Positions 15,652 through 23,020 of a stretch of DNA of 23,020 bases are shown one piece after another. Position 1 is the stretch's first letter. Each line of letters starts with the position of its first letter. The notes under the pieces are model-generated. The model was given only the letters and a program-made list of their open reading frames with translations. It was not told the origin of the DNA and did no database searches. This stretch comes from SABI01 sp964453215 (GTDB lineage Bacteria; Spirochaetota; Spirochaetia; Sphaerochaetales; Sphaerochaetaceae), in contig CAYVRR010000030.1 in the NCBI GenBank assembly GCA_964453215.1, positions 1-23,020 of the forward strand, read 5' to 3'. A program made the translations under genes and the position numbers.

Positions 15652-15891
15652 ATGGATTGGGAAAAGAAATTAGAAAGAATGGGTGAAATCACAACCCTCT
15701 TAAAAGATGATAATATAAGTTTAGAAGCCTCTATTAAATTATTAGAAGAGGGAGTTAGTATCTCAAAAGAGGTAGAAATGCACTTAAACGAAGCAGAAAG
15801 AAAAGTTGAAAAAATAATCAATTCTATAGACGATGAAGAAAATGAGTTAAAAACGACCCCTTTTGAAACCCATAGTGTTGAAGAGTCTTAA
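15652..15891 (+). CDS. xseB: Exonuclease VII small subunit
   Basis: 79-aa helical partner of XseA; several copies bind each large subunit and restrain it. The family pattern is visible: WEKKLERMGEITTLLKDDN, then SLEASIKLLEEGVSISKEVE and LNEAERKVEKII, followed by an acidic tail. The ATG has AAGGA (15640-15644) 7 bases upstream, overlapping the xseA stop. Size is typical for XseB. Confidence 0.93.
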   Translation: MDWEKKLERMGEITTLLKDDNISLEASIKLLEEGVSISKEVEMHLNEAERKVEKIINSIDDEENELKTTPFETHSVEES

Positions 15892-15905
15892 GATATTAGT
15901 ATACT
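15878..15905 (+). promoter_or_regulatory. Possible internal promoter for purU
   Basis: TTGAAG (15878-15883, 4 of 6) and TATACT (15900-15905, 5 of 6) are 16 bases apart. They span the end of xseB and the gap before purU, and would place a start near 15912, ahead of AGGAG at 15920-15924. purU could also be read through from xseAB. Confidence 0.35.
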
Positions 15906-15933
15906 ACACACCTATTAACAGGAGCACTTCTAT

Positions 15934-16794
15934 ATGGATAAGATTATATTTTTAATACAATGTGAAGATAAAAAAGGATTATTAGCAACAATAAGCCAAT
16001 ATTTTTATACAAGAGGCTACAATATTCTCCACTGTCAACAACATAGTGACACTGAAGCAAAACGATATTACATGAGACTAGAACTCGATTTAAAAGACCT
16101 TCATACCACACGAAAACAGCTACAAAAAGAGTTTGGTGAATTTGCTGCGCCACTCACACTTGACTGGCAATGTCATTTCACCGACTACAGAAATAGAGTT
16201 GCAATATTAGTCTCAAAAACATCTCACACCCTATTTGACCTCTTATCTCGGTATCATGAAGGGGATCTCAACTGTGAAATACCTCTTATTATTTCGAACC
16301 ACCCCGATTTAGAATATATTGCAGATCAGTTTAGAATTCCCTATTACTATCTTCCAATAACAAAAGGGAAAAAAGAGGAACAAGAAGCAAGTATACAAGC
16401 ACTCCTCAAACAACATCACATAGACCTCGTTGTTCTCGCCCGTTACATGCAAATACTCACCCCATCATTCACCACAGAGTGGTATGGTAAAGTGATAAAC
16501 ATCCATCATGCCTTCCTTCCCGCCTTCCAAGGAGCGAATCCTTACAGAAGAGCTTATGAGAGAGGGGTAAAGATGATAGGAGCTACAGCCCACTATGCGA
16601 GTGAAGATTTAGATCAAGGGCCAATAATTGAACAAGATGTTGTGAGAGTAAATCATGAACTTACCCCATCAGGATTACGTAAAGTGGGTAAAGATGTAGA
16701 GAGACAGGTACTAAGTCGTGCAGTTGGAGCACACCTTGAGCACCGTATCCTCATCTACAACAATAGAACAGTAGTTTTTAGTGCCGAACACTAA
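15934..16794 (+). CDS. purU: Formyltetrahydrofolate deformylase
   Basis: 286-aa enzyme that hydrolyses 10-formyl-THF to THF and formate, balancing one-carbon units and supplying formate. The N-terminal ACT-like domain (1-85, IFLIQCEDKKGLLATI) is followed by the GART-like formyltransferase domain. Catalytic residues are N189 and H191 in NIHHAFLPAF and D227 in EDLDQGPII. PFQGANPYRRAYERG is replaced here by AFQGANPYRRAYERG, which is standard for PurU. Length is normal (280-290). The ATG has AGGAG (15920-15924) 9 bases upstream. The stop interlocks with that of the convergent aminopeptidase gene within 4 bases. Confidence 0.95.
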   Translation: MDKIIFLIQCEDKKGLLATISQYFYTRGYNILHCQQHSDTEAKRYYMRLELDLKDLHTTRKQLQKEFGEFAAPLTLDWQCHFTDYRNRVAILVSKTSHTLFDLLSRYHEGDLNCEIPLIISNHPDLEYIADQFRIPYYYLPITKGKKEEQEASIQALLKQHHIDLVVLARYMQILTPSFTTEWYGKVINIHHAFLPAFQGANPYRRAYERGVKMIGATAHYASEDLDQGPIIEQDVVRVNHELTPSGLRKVGKDVERQVLSRAVGAHLEHRILIYNNRTVVFSAEH

Positions 16795-17891
16795 TTAAGA
16801 TCTACAAAAGAGGGATGAACAAATACACCATCTTTTCTAATTAACTCCCCGTCCATCCAAATTTCACCACCACCATACTGTGCTGTCTGAATTTGCACTA
16901 AATCCCAATGGATACTACTGCGGTTAGAGTTATCACAATTTGTATAAGCATTACCTGGAGTAAAATGGATAGAACCTGCAATCTTTTCATCAAAGAGCGT
17001 GTTATCCATTGCAAAGGTAATAGAAGGGTTACACCCCAAAGCAAACTCACCAAAATAGCGTGCACCCTCATCACTATCTAGAATCCTGCCAAGGGCTTTA
17101 GTGTCATCACTCGTTGCTTCAATTATCTTCCCATCTTGTATCACAAACCGAATATCATGAAACGTTTGACCATGGTATGTACTTGGTGTGTTGTAATGAA
17201 TTACCCCATTAACACTATGTAACACAGGAGCTGAGTATATTTCTCCATCTGGAATATTCCTATGCCCAGAACATTTCACAGACCCTATATCTTTTATGCT
17301 AAAGGTGAGATCTGTATCAACTGCTTTAATGTGCACCTTATCAGCAGAATCTAAAAAAGCTTTAGCTTTATCCATCGCTTTATCCATGGCAACATAATCA
17401 ACTTCACTTGTTACTTTATAAAAATATTCTTCAAATTCACTCATACTCATCTTAGCCTGATGTGCCATTAATAAAGTGGGGTATCGAAGAACTACCCATT
17501 TGGTATGTACAACCCTTATATCATGATGCACTCTATTATTATAGATTTTATTGTAAAACTCATACCCCTCACCTAAGCGAGCCATTTCAGAGGGGTTCAC
17601 TATTCCCCGTATTCCAATAAATGCATCCATATTTCTCATTCTGTACGAGTCATTATCACTCCATCCAGCTAGTGACTCCTTTGTGGCACCCGCAACCATC
17701 GCCCTTTCAATTGTGATACTTGAAAGATGCACCTCAGGATACCCTCCAGCAGCATAGACCTCTTGTATTAACGCTTCAACCATACTGTGTGGAACATCTG
17801 TTGCTTGAATTAAACACCTCTCACCTTTTTTTAGGTCAACACTATAGTTTACTAATAGATGAGCTAATTGTTGCTCTTTGTGTGTAATCAT
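16791..17891 (-). CDS. M29-family aminopeptidase (AmpS/aminopeptidase T type)
   Basis: 366-aa cytoplasmic dinuclear-metal aminopeptidase that removes N-terminal residues from peptides. The C-terminal half has the M29 metal ligands: E217 in IPDGEIYSAP, E282 in FGEFALG, H309 in GSIHFTPGNAY, and H328 and D330 in SSIHWDLV. EIWMDGELIRKDGVF is the usual family ending. The length is somewhat below the usual 400-410. The ATG overlaps the RluA-type gene stop as ATGA (17891-17888), so it is translated by coupling; no separate ribosome site is evident. Confidence 0.93.
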   Translation of the reverse strand: MITHKEQQLAHLLVNYSVDLKKGERCLIQATDVPHSMVEALIQEVYAAGGYPEVHLSSITIERAMVAGATKESLAGWSDNDSYRMRNMDAFIGIRGIVNPSEMARLGEGYEFYNKIYNNRVHHDIRVVHTKWVVLRYPTLLMAHQAKMSMSEFEEYFYKVTSEVDYVAMDKAMDKAKAFLDSADKVHIKAVDTDLTFSIKDIGSVKCSGHRNIPDGEIYSAPVLHSVNGVIHYNTPSTYHGQTFHDIRFVIQDGKIIEATSDDTKALGRILDSDEGARYFGEFALGCNPSITFAMDNTLFDEKIAGSIHFTPGNAYTNCDNSNRSSIHWDLVQIQTAQYGGGEIWMDGELIRKDGVFVHPSFVDLN

Positions 17892-18661
17892 GTTGTATTA
17901 CTCTCCTTATACAAAGAATCTTCAAAAGGATCGAGCTCATCACTCATAATTGAATATTCTTTTAATTCCTGATTCATATAATCAAAAAATCGAATTTTTG
18001 AAGCAATAAGATGGAGAAATTGAGACTCTTGTCTTCCATAAAGGGGATCCCCAATTATTGGATAATGAGCCCAACACAGATGATTTCTCACTTGATGACG
18101 AAAACCTTGATGTAAGGAGACAGAAAATAGATGATGGCTCTCATCTTTCCTCTTTAGGTAGGTAACATGGGAAGTATAAAGTGTATCACTCCCCTTCTTT
18201 TTAATATGAGAGGAAGATTGATCAGTTGTGGGCCTCACTTCACGACGCCCTTTGCCGTATGGACGAAAGGAGGACACTATGTGAGTTGTCCCTGGAATCT
18301 GTAAAGTAAAATTTTGAGGTGGGTATCCAGATGGCAACTCATCACAAAAAGAGGAGAGTGCATGATACCTCTTTTCAAATCTTCCTCGCCTCTGCTCCTC
18401 TTGAAAATAATAAAATGCTTCAACAGAGCGAGCTATTAAAACAAGCCCTCGAGTTGCTGTGTCGAGCCTATGTAACACTAAACCCTCATGAGTGAGAAGC
18501 AACACTTCAGGATAGAGAGAAGAAACTTGTTTTAAGAGAGAATCACTATGAATTTCCTTCTTAAGTGGAACAGTAGGAAGACCATGGTCTTTAAGGACCA
18601 CAATATAGTGGGAAGTTTCATCTATTAAGGTAAAAGATGGAGTAACCATAAAACACATCAT
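17888..18661 (-). CDS. RluA-family pseudouridine synthase
   Basis: 257-aa RNA-modifying enzyme that converts a uridine of rRNA or tRNA to pseudouridine. The catalytic motif HRLDTATRGLVLIAR carries D67; FEKRYHAL and the late HQGFRHQVRNHL plus PIIGDPLYG are family signatures. There is no N-terminal S4 domain, so it is closer to the RluA/TruC-size members than to RluC or RluD. Target site unknown. No Shine-Dalgarno precedes the ATG at 18661. TATACT (18680-18675) lies 13 bases upstream, so the mRNA leader may be only about 7 bases. A second Met at residue 5 is an alternative. It heads the pair with the aminopeptidase. Confidence 0.9.
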   Translation of the reverse strand: MMCFMVTPSFTLIDETSHYIVVLKDHGLPTVPLKKEIHSDSLLKQVSSLYPEVLLLTHEGLVLHRLDTATRGLVLIARSVEAFYYFQEEQRRGRFEKRYHALSSFCDELPSGYPPQNFTLQIPGTTHIVSSFRPYGKGRREVRPTTDQSSSHIKKKGSDTLYTSHVTYLKRKDESHHLFSVSLHQGFRHQVRNHLCWAHYPIIGDPLYGRQESQFLHLIASKIRFFDYMNQELKEYSIMSDELDPFEDSLYKESNTT

Positions 18662-18719
18662 ATCAGAAAAAGGGAGTATATTGTAGTTTTAGGAGATAAA
18701 AATCATCATATCTACCCCT

Positions 18720-20075
18720 TTAGAGCACGACTTCTCCTTTTAGGTGTTTTTGTAACACAAAGAACAACATACCAATACCAAGAAGGCCACCAATGAGATT
18801 AGTTAATAGAGTTGCTACATATATACCCTCTTCTTGAAACAAAAAAGAACCTAACAATGCAAAGGGAACATGTATGACAAATGCCTTAATAAGAGAAACG
18901 GTAGCTGAATGGAGGGGTTTATTAATGCCATTAAGGCTTTGACTTGTAATAAGTAATACGCCGAGAAAACCATAACTAATTCCTACAATCTTTACATATG
19001 AAGCCCCAGCTGCCACAATGAGATGATGAGGATTAAATAGTGAAATAATCGTATTTGCAAAGAATAGGAAGAATAGAAATACGAGTACTCCCCAGACAAT
19101 TGAGATCAAACTCGAAATTTTAGCAGCCCTCCTTATTCTTTCTACCTTATCTGCTGTCCAGTTTTGCCCCGCAAAAGGGGCCATCACCGTCGCTAAAGCA
19201 TTAGGGATGATGAGAATTAACATCTCAATTCTTGAAGCTGCACTATAACCTGCAACAACAGCATCTCCAAACTTGGCTAATAGATGGGTAATAACAGCAA
19301 GAGAGAGTGGAGTAATAGCTTGAACTAATGCAGCAGGAATACCCACAAACGCTATCTTCTTCCAACTACTAAAGACTTCTTGTATAGAAGCTTTTTTAAA
19401 ACTTAATAATTTATCTCTAAAGATTAAGATGTAAAGAGAAAAAAGAAGAGTGGTAAAGCGAGCTATGACTGTAGCAAGGGCTGCTCCCGCGATATTCATT
19501 GTTGGGAAAAAACCAATTCCATAAATAAGGAGGGGATCTAATATTACATTTACCACCACAGAAGCAATCATAATTAAGGAGGGGGTCAGTGTATCCCCCG
19601 TAGCCCTAATAACATTATTACCCACCATAGGAATAACAACAAAAGGCACACCGGCATACCAAATAGTCATATAATTATGAATAAGTTCTAAGGTAGATTC
19701 ACTTGCTCCAAGCATCCTAAAAAGTGGACGTATTGTAAAAACCCCTATAAGTGAAAGAACAACTGCAACCACCATTGCCAACACAATCCCATCAGCAACT
19801 AACCGGTGCACTTTATGATCGTTTTTAGAACCAATTGCCCGAGAAACTGTGGAACCTAACCCTATTCCTAACCCAAGAGAAACAGAGTTAAGCACCATAA
19901 CAACAGGAAATGTGAACCCCATTGCAGCCAACTCTGAAATCCCCAACTGCCCCACAAAATATGTATCAACAGCATTAAATGCTGACATTGCAAGTAGCCC
20001 TAATAACATCCCTGATGCCATTTTGAGGATAGTAGAAGTGATAGGTCCTTCTGAAAGGTTCTTCTTTTGTTTCAA
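18720..20075 (-). CDS. MATE-family multidrug/metabolite efflux transporter
   Basis: 451-aa inner-membrane exporter driven by Na+ or H+, normally expelling cationic drugs or metabolites. It has about twelve membrane segments in two homologous six-helix halves. Family signatures are AFNAVDTYFVGQLGISELAAMGFTFP in helices 1-2, and LGIGLGSTVSRAIG, MVGNNVIRATGDTLTP and VVNVILDPLLIYGIGFFPTM after them. The second half has VVAGYSAASRIE and VMAPFAGQNW. The start is TTG (20075-20073) with GGGAG (20086-20082) 6 bases upstream. Substrate cannot be predicted. It precedes the RluA-type gene by 58 bases with no terminator between. Confidence 0.94.
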   Translation of the reverse strand: MKQKKNLSEGPITSTILKMASGMLLGLLAMSAFNAVDTYFVGQLGISELAAMGFTFPVVMVLNSVSLGLGIGLGSTVSRAIGSKNDHKVHRLVADGIVLAMVVAVVLSLIGVFTIRPLFRMLGASESTLELIHNYMTIWYAGVPFVVIPMVGNNVIRATGDTLTPSLIMIASVVVNVILDPLLIYGIGFFPTMNIAGAALATVIARFTTLLFSLYILIFRDKLLSFKKASIQEVFSSWKKIAFVGIPAALVQAITPLSLAVITHLLAKFGDAVVAGYSAASRIEMLILIIPNALATVMAPFAGQNWTADKVERIRRAAKISSLISIVWGVLVFLFFLFFANTIISLFNPHHLIVAAGASYVKIVGISYGFLGVLLITSQSLNGINKPLHSATVSLIKAFVIHVPFALLGSFLFQEEGIYVATLLTNLIGGLLGIGMLFFVLQKHLKGEVVL

Positions 20076-20101
20076 AAACTTCTCCCACTCTAAGATAGAT
20101 A

Positions 20102-20132
20102 ATTATAGGTAGTCGATATTAGTTCGTAACAA
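20102..20132 (-). promoter_or_regulatory. Possible MATE gene promoter
   Basis: A perfect TATAAT on the minus strand (20107-20102) lies 16 bases before GGGAG. The best -35 candidate, TTGTTA (20132-20127), is 19 bases away, longer than ideal. Only the -10 is convincing. Confidence 0.35.
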
Positions 20133-20314
20133 CTCACATCTTTATTTGAATGATCAAGAAAAGAGGAATCACAAAAGGTTACGTTAAAAGTGCCTATAAT
20201 AAATGAAAGAATTATATCACAATAATCTTCTTTAGACTCTACTCCTTCAAATAATTAAATTCGAATAAATATAGCTTATACTTTATACTCTTCTGTTGTA
20301 TACTTATCAACAAT

Positions 20315-21271
20315 ATGCAAGCGATACCAATTAATACATATAATTCACCAAATGTGATTCTTGAACTCATCTATAGGCTAAAGGTGAAAGATGTGATGAC
20401 TAGAAATCTCATTACAGTAACTCGAGATGCAACTCTTAGAGAAGTGCAACACTTAATGAGAAAAAACTCAATCACGGGCGTACCGGTTGTTCAACACAAA
20501 AGGCTCATCGGTATAGTAAGTGTAGATGATATCATACGAGCACTAGATGATGGGTATATCGAAGAGAAAGTAGAGAAACACATGAGCCAACAACTCATAG
20601 TACTTGAGGAGGATATGCCAGTATCTTTTGCTATAAGTTATTTTGATCGCTACCGTTACCACCGATTCCCTGTCCTTTCGAGGCACAAAGAAATAGTAGG
20701 GATGGTCACAACAAGAGATATCTCAACAAGACTCCTTTGGGAAATAAACCATGAAGTTGAAAATCTTGAAAGAATGATTAAAACTACAAAAGTAAGTAAT
20801 GGCCTCACAAAAGAGGTCCAAACCTTCCCAATTATGCAACACGACTTTGAAAATGCTGGATTTGCCTCTACAGAGATAAAGAAACAATTAAAACAGATGG
20901 AAGTCTTTCCAAGAACTATTAGAAAAGCTGCAATTGCAAGTTATGAATTAGAGATAAACATTGCAGTCCACTCTGTTGGAGGGAGCATTACAGCAGAGTT
21001 TGGCCCTGAGGAAGTCATTATAACAGCGCAAGATAATGGACCTGGTGTTGAAAGTGTAGATAAAGCACTAGAGCAGGGATTCTCTACCGCAAATGAGTGG
21101 ATTAGATCTCTTGGATTTGGTGCTGGAATGGGCTTGCCGAATGTAAAATCTGTCTCAGATGAATTTTCTATCACAAGTTCCCCTTCAGGAACAATTGTGA
21201 CATCAATAATTAAATTTAGTGAGCAAGAAAGAACACGCTTGCTTCAAGAGTTCAAGGAGGTAACTACATGA
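20315..21271 (+). CDS. Tandem CBS domains fused to an anti-sigma-type ATPase (HATPase_c)
   Basis: 318-aa predicted cytoplasmic sensor-regulator. Two CBS motifs (about 22-78, VKDVMTRNLITV onward, and about 84-142, ending IVGMVTTRDIS) form a Bateman module that usually binds adenosine nucleotides. A helical linker follows (143-200), then a GHKL ATPase domain of the RsbW/SpoIIAB type: N-box ELEINIAVHS (211-220), G1 box DNGPGV (240-245), G2 box GFGAGMGLP (267-275). No histidine phosphoacceptor H-box is apparent, so a serine kinase or anti-sigma-like switch is more likely than a classic sensor kinase. The ATG lacks a Shine-Dalgarno; TATACT (20299-20304) lies 10 bases upstream. Its stop overlaps the next start as ATGA. 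Partner proteins are unknown. Confidence 0.88.
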   Translation: MQAIPINTYNSPNVILELIYRLKVKDVMTRNLITVTRDATLREVQHLMRKNSITGVPVVQHKRLIGIVSVDDIIRALDDGYIEEKVEKHMSQQLIVLEEDMPVSFAISYFDRYRYHRFPVLSRHKEIVGMVTTRDISTRLLWEINHEVENLERMIKTTKVSNGLTKEVQTFPIMQHDFENAGFASTEIKKQLKQMEVFPRTIRKAAIASYELEINIAVHSVGGSITAEFGPEEVIITAQDNGPGVESVDKALEQGFSTANEWIRSLGFGAGMGLPNVKSVSDEFSITSSPSGTIVTSIIKFSEQERTRLLQEFKEVTT

Positions 21272-21600
21272 TTCATATGAAAGAAGTGAGTAAAAAGTTA
21301 GGTTACAACTTAGTAGTAATGGGAAATGAAGAAGCAATTGTAACTGGAGGATATACAGGAGATTTACTCTCTGATGTGATGGGTAATGGAGAAGAGGGAG
21401 AAATTCTTATCACCATTCAAGCACATAAAAACACAATAGCAGTAGCATCTCTTCTTGGCCTTAGTGGTATTATAATCTGTAATAATAGAGATATCTCACA
21501 AGATATGAAAGAAGCTGCAAAAGAACAAGGTATAACTATATTTTCCACAAGTGACACTCAATACAAAGCGAGCATACACCTTGCATCAATACTAGGATAA
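21268..21600 (+). CDS. DRTGG-domain protein
   Basis: 110-aa stand-alone DRTGG domain, a small alpha/beta fold of unknown activity found in phosphotransacetylase-linked and hydrogenase-linked proteins. The pattern VTGGYTGDLLSDVMGNGEEG followed by ILITIQAHKNTIAVASLL and LSGIIICNNRDIS is typical. An excellent AAGGAGG (21254-21260) lies 7 bases before the ATG, which overlaps the upstream stop. It sits between the CBS-ATPase and PHP genes, which suggests it is a regulatory partner of the ATPase. Confidence 0.85.
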   Translation: MIHMKEVSKKLGYNLVVMGNEEAIVTGGYTGDLLSDVMGNGEEGEILITIQAHKNTIAVASLLGLSGIIICNNRDISQDMKEAAKEQGITIFSTSDTQYKASIHLASILG

Positions 21601-21603
21601 ATA

Positions 21604-22311
21604 ATGCGCTATTGTATCGACTTACATAACCACTCTTGCCTCTCACCCTGTGGTGAAAATGATTTACTCCCCTCAATTCTTGCTCTAGAAGCTTCAGAAA
21701 AAGGGGTAGATATCCTTGCATTAAGTGATCACAATAGCACAAGAAATTTAGTCGCTTTTAAAGAAGCTGCAGAAATTGTCGACATCACCCCTATCTATGG
21801 AATGGAAATTACTACAGTAGAAGAAGTGCACCTCCTCTCTTTATTTGAAAACCTTGAGGATGCTCTAGATTTTGGAGAATTTATAGATAAATCTCTCGTT
21901 AAATATAATAACAACCCCAAATTGTTTGGAGATCAACTTGTAGTTGATGTAATGGGGAATATCACAGATAGAGTAGAACACATGCTCTATGGTCCTTCTA
22001 CCCTCTCATTCGAATTCCTCATAGATGAAATCTTACAAAGAGAAGGCCTTGCAATACCAGCTCATATAGATAGACCTAGTAATAGTGTCTTAGCAAACCT
22101 TGGCTTTGTCCCCTCCTTAGATTACTCAGCACTTGAAGCAATAAAACCATATACGATAAAAAATCCCAATAATTATACAATTATACAAGGATCTGATGCC
22201 CACTATATTTCCCATATAGGGAGAAGAGCTTCTTATATAGAGGCTGAAAACCCTTCATTTGATGCACTTAAAAAGGCATTATCAGAAAATAATGTCACTT
22301 TTAAATCATAG
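21604..22311 (+). CDS. PHP-domain metal-dependent phosphoesterase
   Basis: 235-aa stand-alone PHP protein, predicted to hydrolyse a phosphoester using a metal cluster. Ligands are visible: H8 and H10 in DLHNHSCLSPCG, D42 and H43 in SDHNS, E68 in GMEITTVEEVHLL, H154 in PAHIDRPSNS, and D198 and H200 in SDAHY. The nearest known relatives are nucleoside bisphosphate or oligoribonucleotide phosphatases of the TrpH/RNase AM type; the substrate here is unknown. It begins 3 bases after the DRTGG stop with AGGA 6 bases upstream, and closes the three-gene cassette. Confidence 0.9.
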   Translation: MRYCIDLHNHSCLSPCGENDLLPSILALEASEKGVDILALSDHNSTRNLVAFKEAAEIVDITPIYGMEITTVEEVHLLSLFENLEDALDFGEFIDKSLVKYNNNPKLFGDQLVVDVMGNITDRVEHMLYGPSTLSFEFLIDEILQREGLAIPAHIDRPSNSVLANLGFVPSLDYSALEAIKPYTIKNPNNYTIIQGSDAHYISHIGRRASYIEAENPSFDALKKALSENNVTFKS

Positions 22312-22714
22312 ATTTGAGATAATTTAGAATATAGTATCGTATATTTGTAATTATTCAAAAAAAGTTTGTACATTTTTTTGATCAAAGTTTGTTACAAGTT
22401 GACCAGTTTAGCTAACAAAACTCTCATCCCCTATTCTCTTAAACCTCATACTGTCTTGTGTCAACTCGATACACTTTTATCTACTCTTTTGCATCACTAC
22501 CCCACTAGACGCTACTCTAGATACGTTTCAACATGTCACAACATCATACTTTTTAATATATAAATAATATACTGATTTTAATAAATCAATAAAAATCATA
22601 GTGTATTTATTACATCTGTCATCTCATAAGTCCTTTTAATACAATAAATTAGCTGTTGACAGCTCCCATTCTAAGGTCTAGGATATACATAGAACATATT
22701 AAGGGAGAAGAATT
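22312..22714. other. 403-base intergenic stretch without a convincing gene
   Basis: Immediately after the PHP stop there is an A7/T7 hairpin (22356-22380, loop of 9), a weak possible terminator. Next comes an imperfect inverted repeat, GTTTGTTA with TAACAAAAC (about 22387-22420). From 22420 to 22530 the plus strand is markedly pyrimidine- and C-rich, unlike the flanking AT-rich DNA. Such a strand bias could mark a degraded minus-strand gene or a small RNA, but no open frame of useful length shows a known domain. The last 60 bases carry the promoter at 22656-22684. Confidence 0.5.
22656..22684 (+). promoter_or_regulatory. Predicted promoter of the small exported protein gene
   Basis: A perfect TTGACA (22656-22661) with a 17-base spacer and TAGGAT (22679-22684, 4 of 6). 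Transcription would start near 22691, ahead of GGGAG (22703-22707). Confidence 0.55.
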
Positions 22715-22966
22715 GTGAATAAAAAAAGAGCGAGTACAAAAATATTAGTTGTTATATTTTTGCTTATCTTTATCACCCTCTCTTCTTTAACCGCTGGTCG
22801 AACAATTAGTTCTCAAACAATTTATATTTACGGGTATGTTCCAGAGCGCACAACACTAAATATTCTTGAAGATGGACATATTGATTTTTCTTCAAATAAT
22901 CCCTATGCAACAGTTGATGTTTTAAAAACATTTTATGCGACAACCCTTTCAGTAACTGCTTTATAA
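22715..22966 (+). CDS. Small exported protein of unknown function, possibly truncated
   Basis: 83 aa. Residues 1-27 are a signal peptide: basic MNKKRASTK, then a hydrophobic core VVIFLLIFITLSSL, then SLTAG, a plausible signal peptidase I site. The mature part (YIYGYVPERTTLNILEDGH and onward) is beta-rich and reads like the first strands of a larger immunoglobulin-like sandwich. The protein stops soon after (TTLSVTAL). The start is GTG (22715) with GGGAG 7 bases upstream and a good promoter. It could be a complete small secreted protein, or a longer gene broken by the two adjacent TAA codons at 22964-22969. No family recognised. Confidence 0.6.
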   Translation: MNKKRASTKILVVIFLLIFITLSSLTAGRTISSQTIYIYGYVPERTTLNILEDGHIDFSSNNPYATVDVLKTFYATTLSVTAL

Positions 22967-23020
22967 TAATATTTTACGTAGTGGAAAGTATGTAAACACA
23001 TTTTAGACAACATATACGTA

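Noticed and set aside
22366..22563. 65-aa plus-strand open frame downstream of the PHP gene
   Set aside because: No ribosome site, no recognisable domain, low-complexity composition; treated as intergenic.
1..23020. CRISPR arrays, insertion sequences, tRNA or rRNA genes
   Set aside because: No regularly spaced direct repeats, transposase frames, target-site duplications or cloverleaf/rRNA-like stretches were seen on reading both strands.

Overview
This is an AT-rich, gene-dense bacterial chromosome segment with about twenty protein genes on both strands. I see no rRNA, tRNA, CRISPR array, prophage or complete insertion sequence. The gene set suggests an anaerobic, fermentative, two-membrane bacterium: an iron-type alcohol dehydrogenase, a 2[4Fe-4S] ferredoxin, an LL-diaminopimelate aminotransferase (DapL) lysine route, a SpII lipoprotein, exported methionine sulfoxide reductase, and a CBS-ATPase/DRTGG/PHP cassette. 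The low G+C, protein style and lipoprotein-like leaders fit a spirochaete (Treponema/Spirochaeta/Sphaerochaeta grade). That is a judgement from memory of such genomes; no rRNA or other marker is present to prove it.

Layout. 1-102: terminator of a gene upstream of the window. 103-1320 (-): Fe-ADH. 1476-2483 (+): exported MsrB-MsrA fusion with a perfect terminator. 2564-3373 (-): unrecognised 269-aa protein. 3548-4958 (+): overlapping TatD-like hydrolase and TcdA genes, followed by a beta-sandwich lipoprotein (5020-6087). 6084-10216: lysine biosynthesis block, with dapA-dapL-lysA-thioesterase on the minus strand diverging from dapB on the plus strand (10248-11009). Their shared control region carries a repeated 16-bp palindrome that overlaps both predicted promoters. 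11105-13375 (-): topoisomerase III, divergent from a ferredoxin gene (13563-13730). 13824-16794 (+): orphan membrane protein, xseA, xseB, purU. 16791-20075 (-): M29 aminopeptidase, RluA-type pseudouridine synthase and MATE transporter. 20315-22311 (+): tightly packed CBS/ATPase, DRTGG and PHP genes. 22312-22714: non-coding stretch ending in a good promoter. 22715-22966 (+): small exported protein.

How the genes work together. DapA, DapB, DapL and LysA cover the aspartate-semialdehyde-to-lysine branch except the epimerase DapF, which would lie elsewhere. The candidate operator would let one regulator control both arms. XseA and XseB form exonuclease VII. The 20315-22311 cassette looks like a small signalling or regulatory unit of unknown output. 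I consider the shared dap operator and this cassette the two most interesting items. Other points are a lipoprotein-like signal on MsrBA with Ser where the lipidated Cys would be, several genes with a -10 element 4-7 bases before the start and no Shine-Dalgarno, and two convergent gene pairs whose stop codons interlock within 4 bp.
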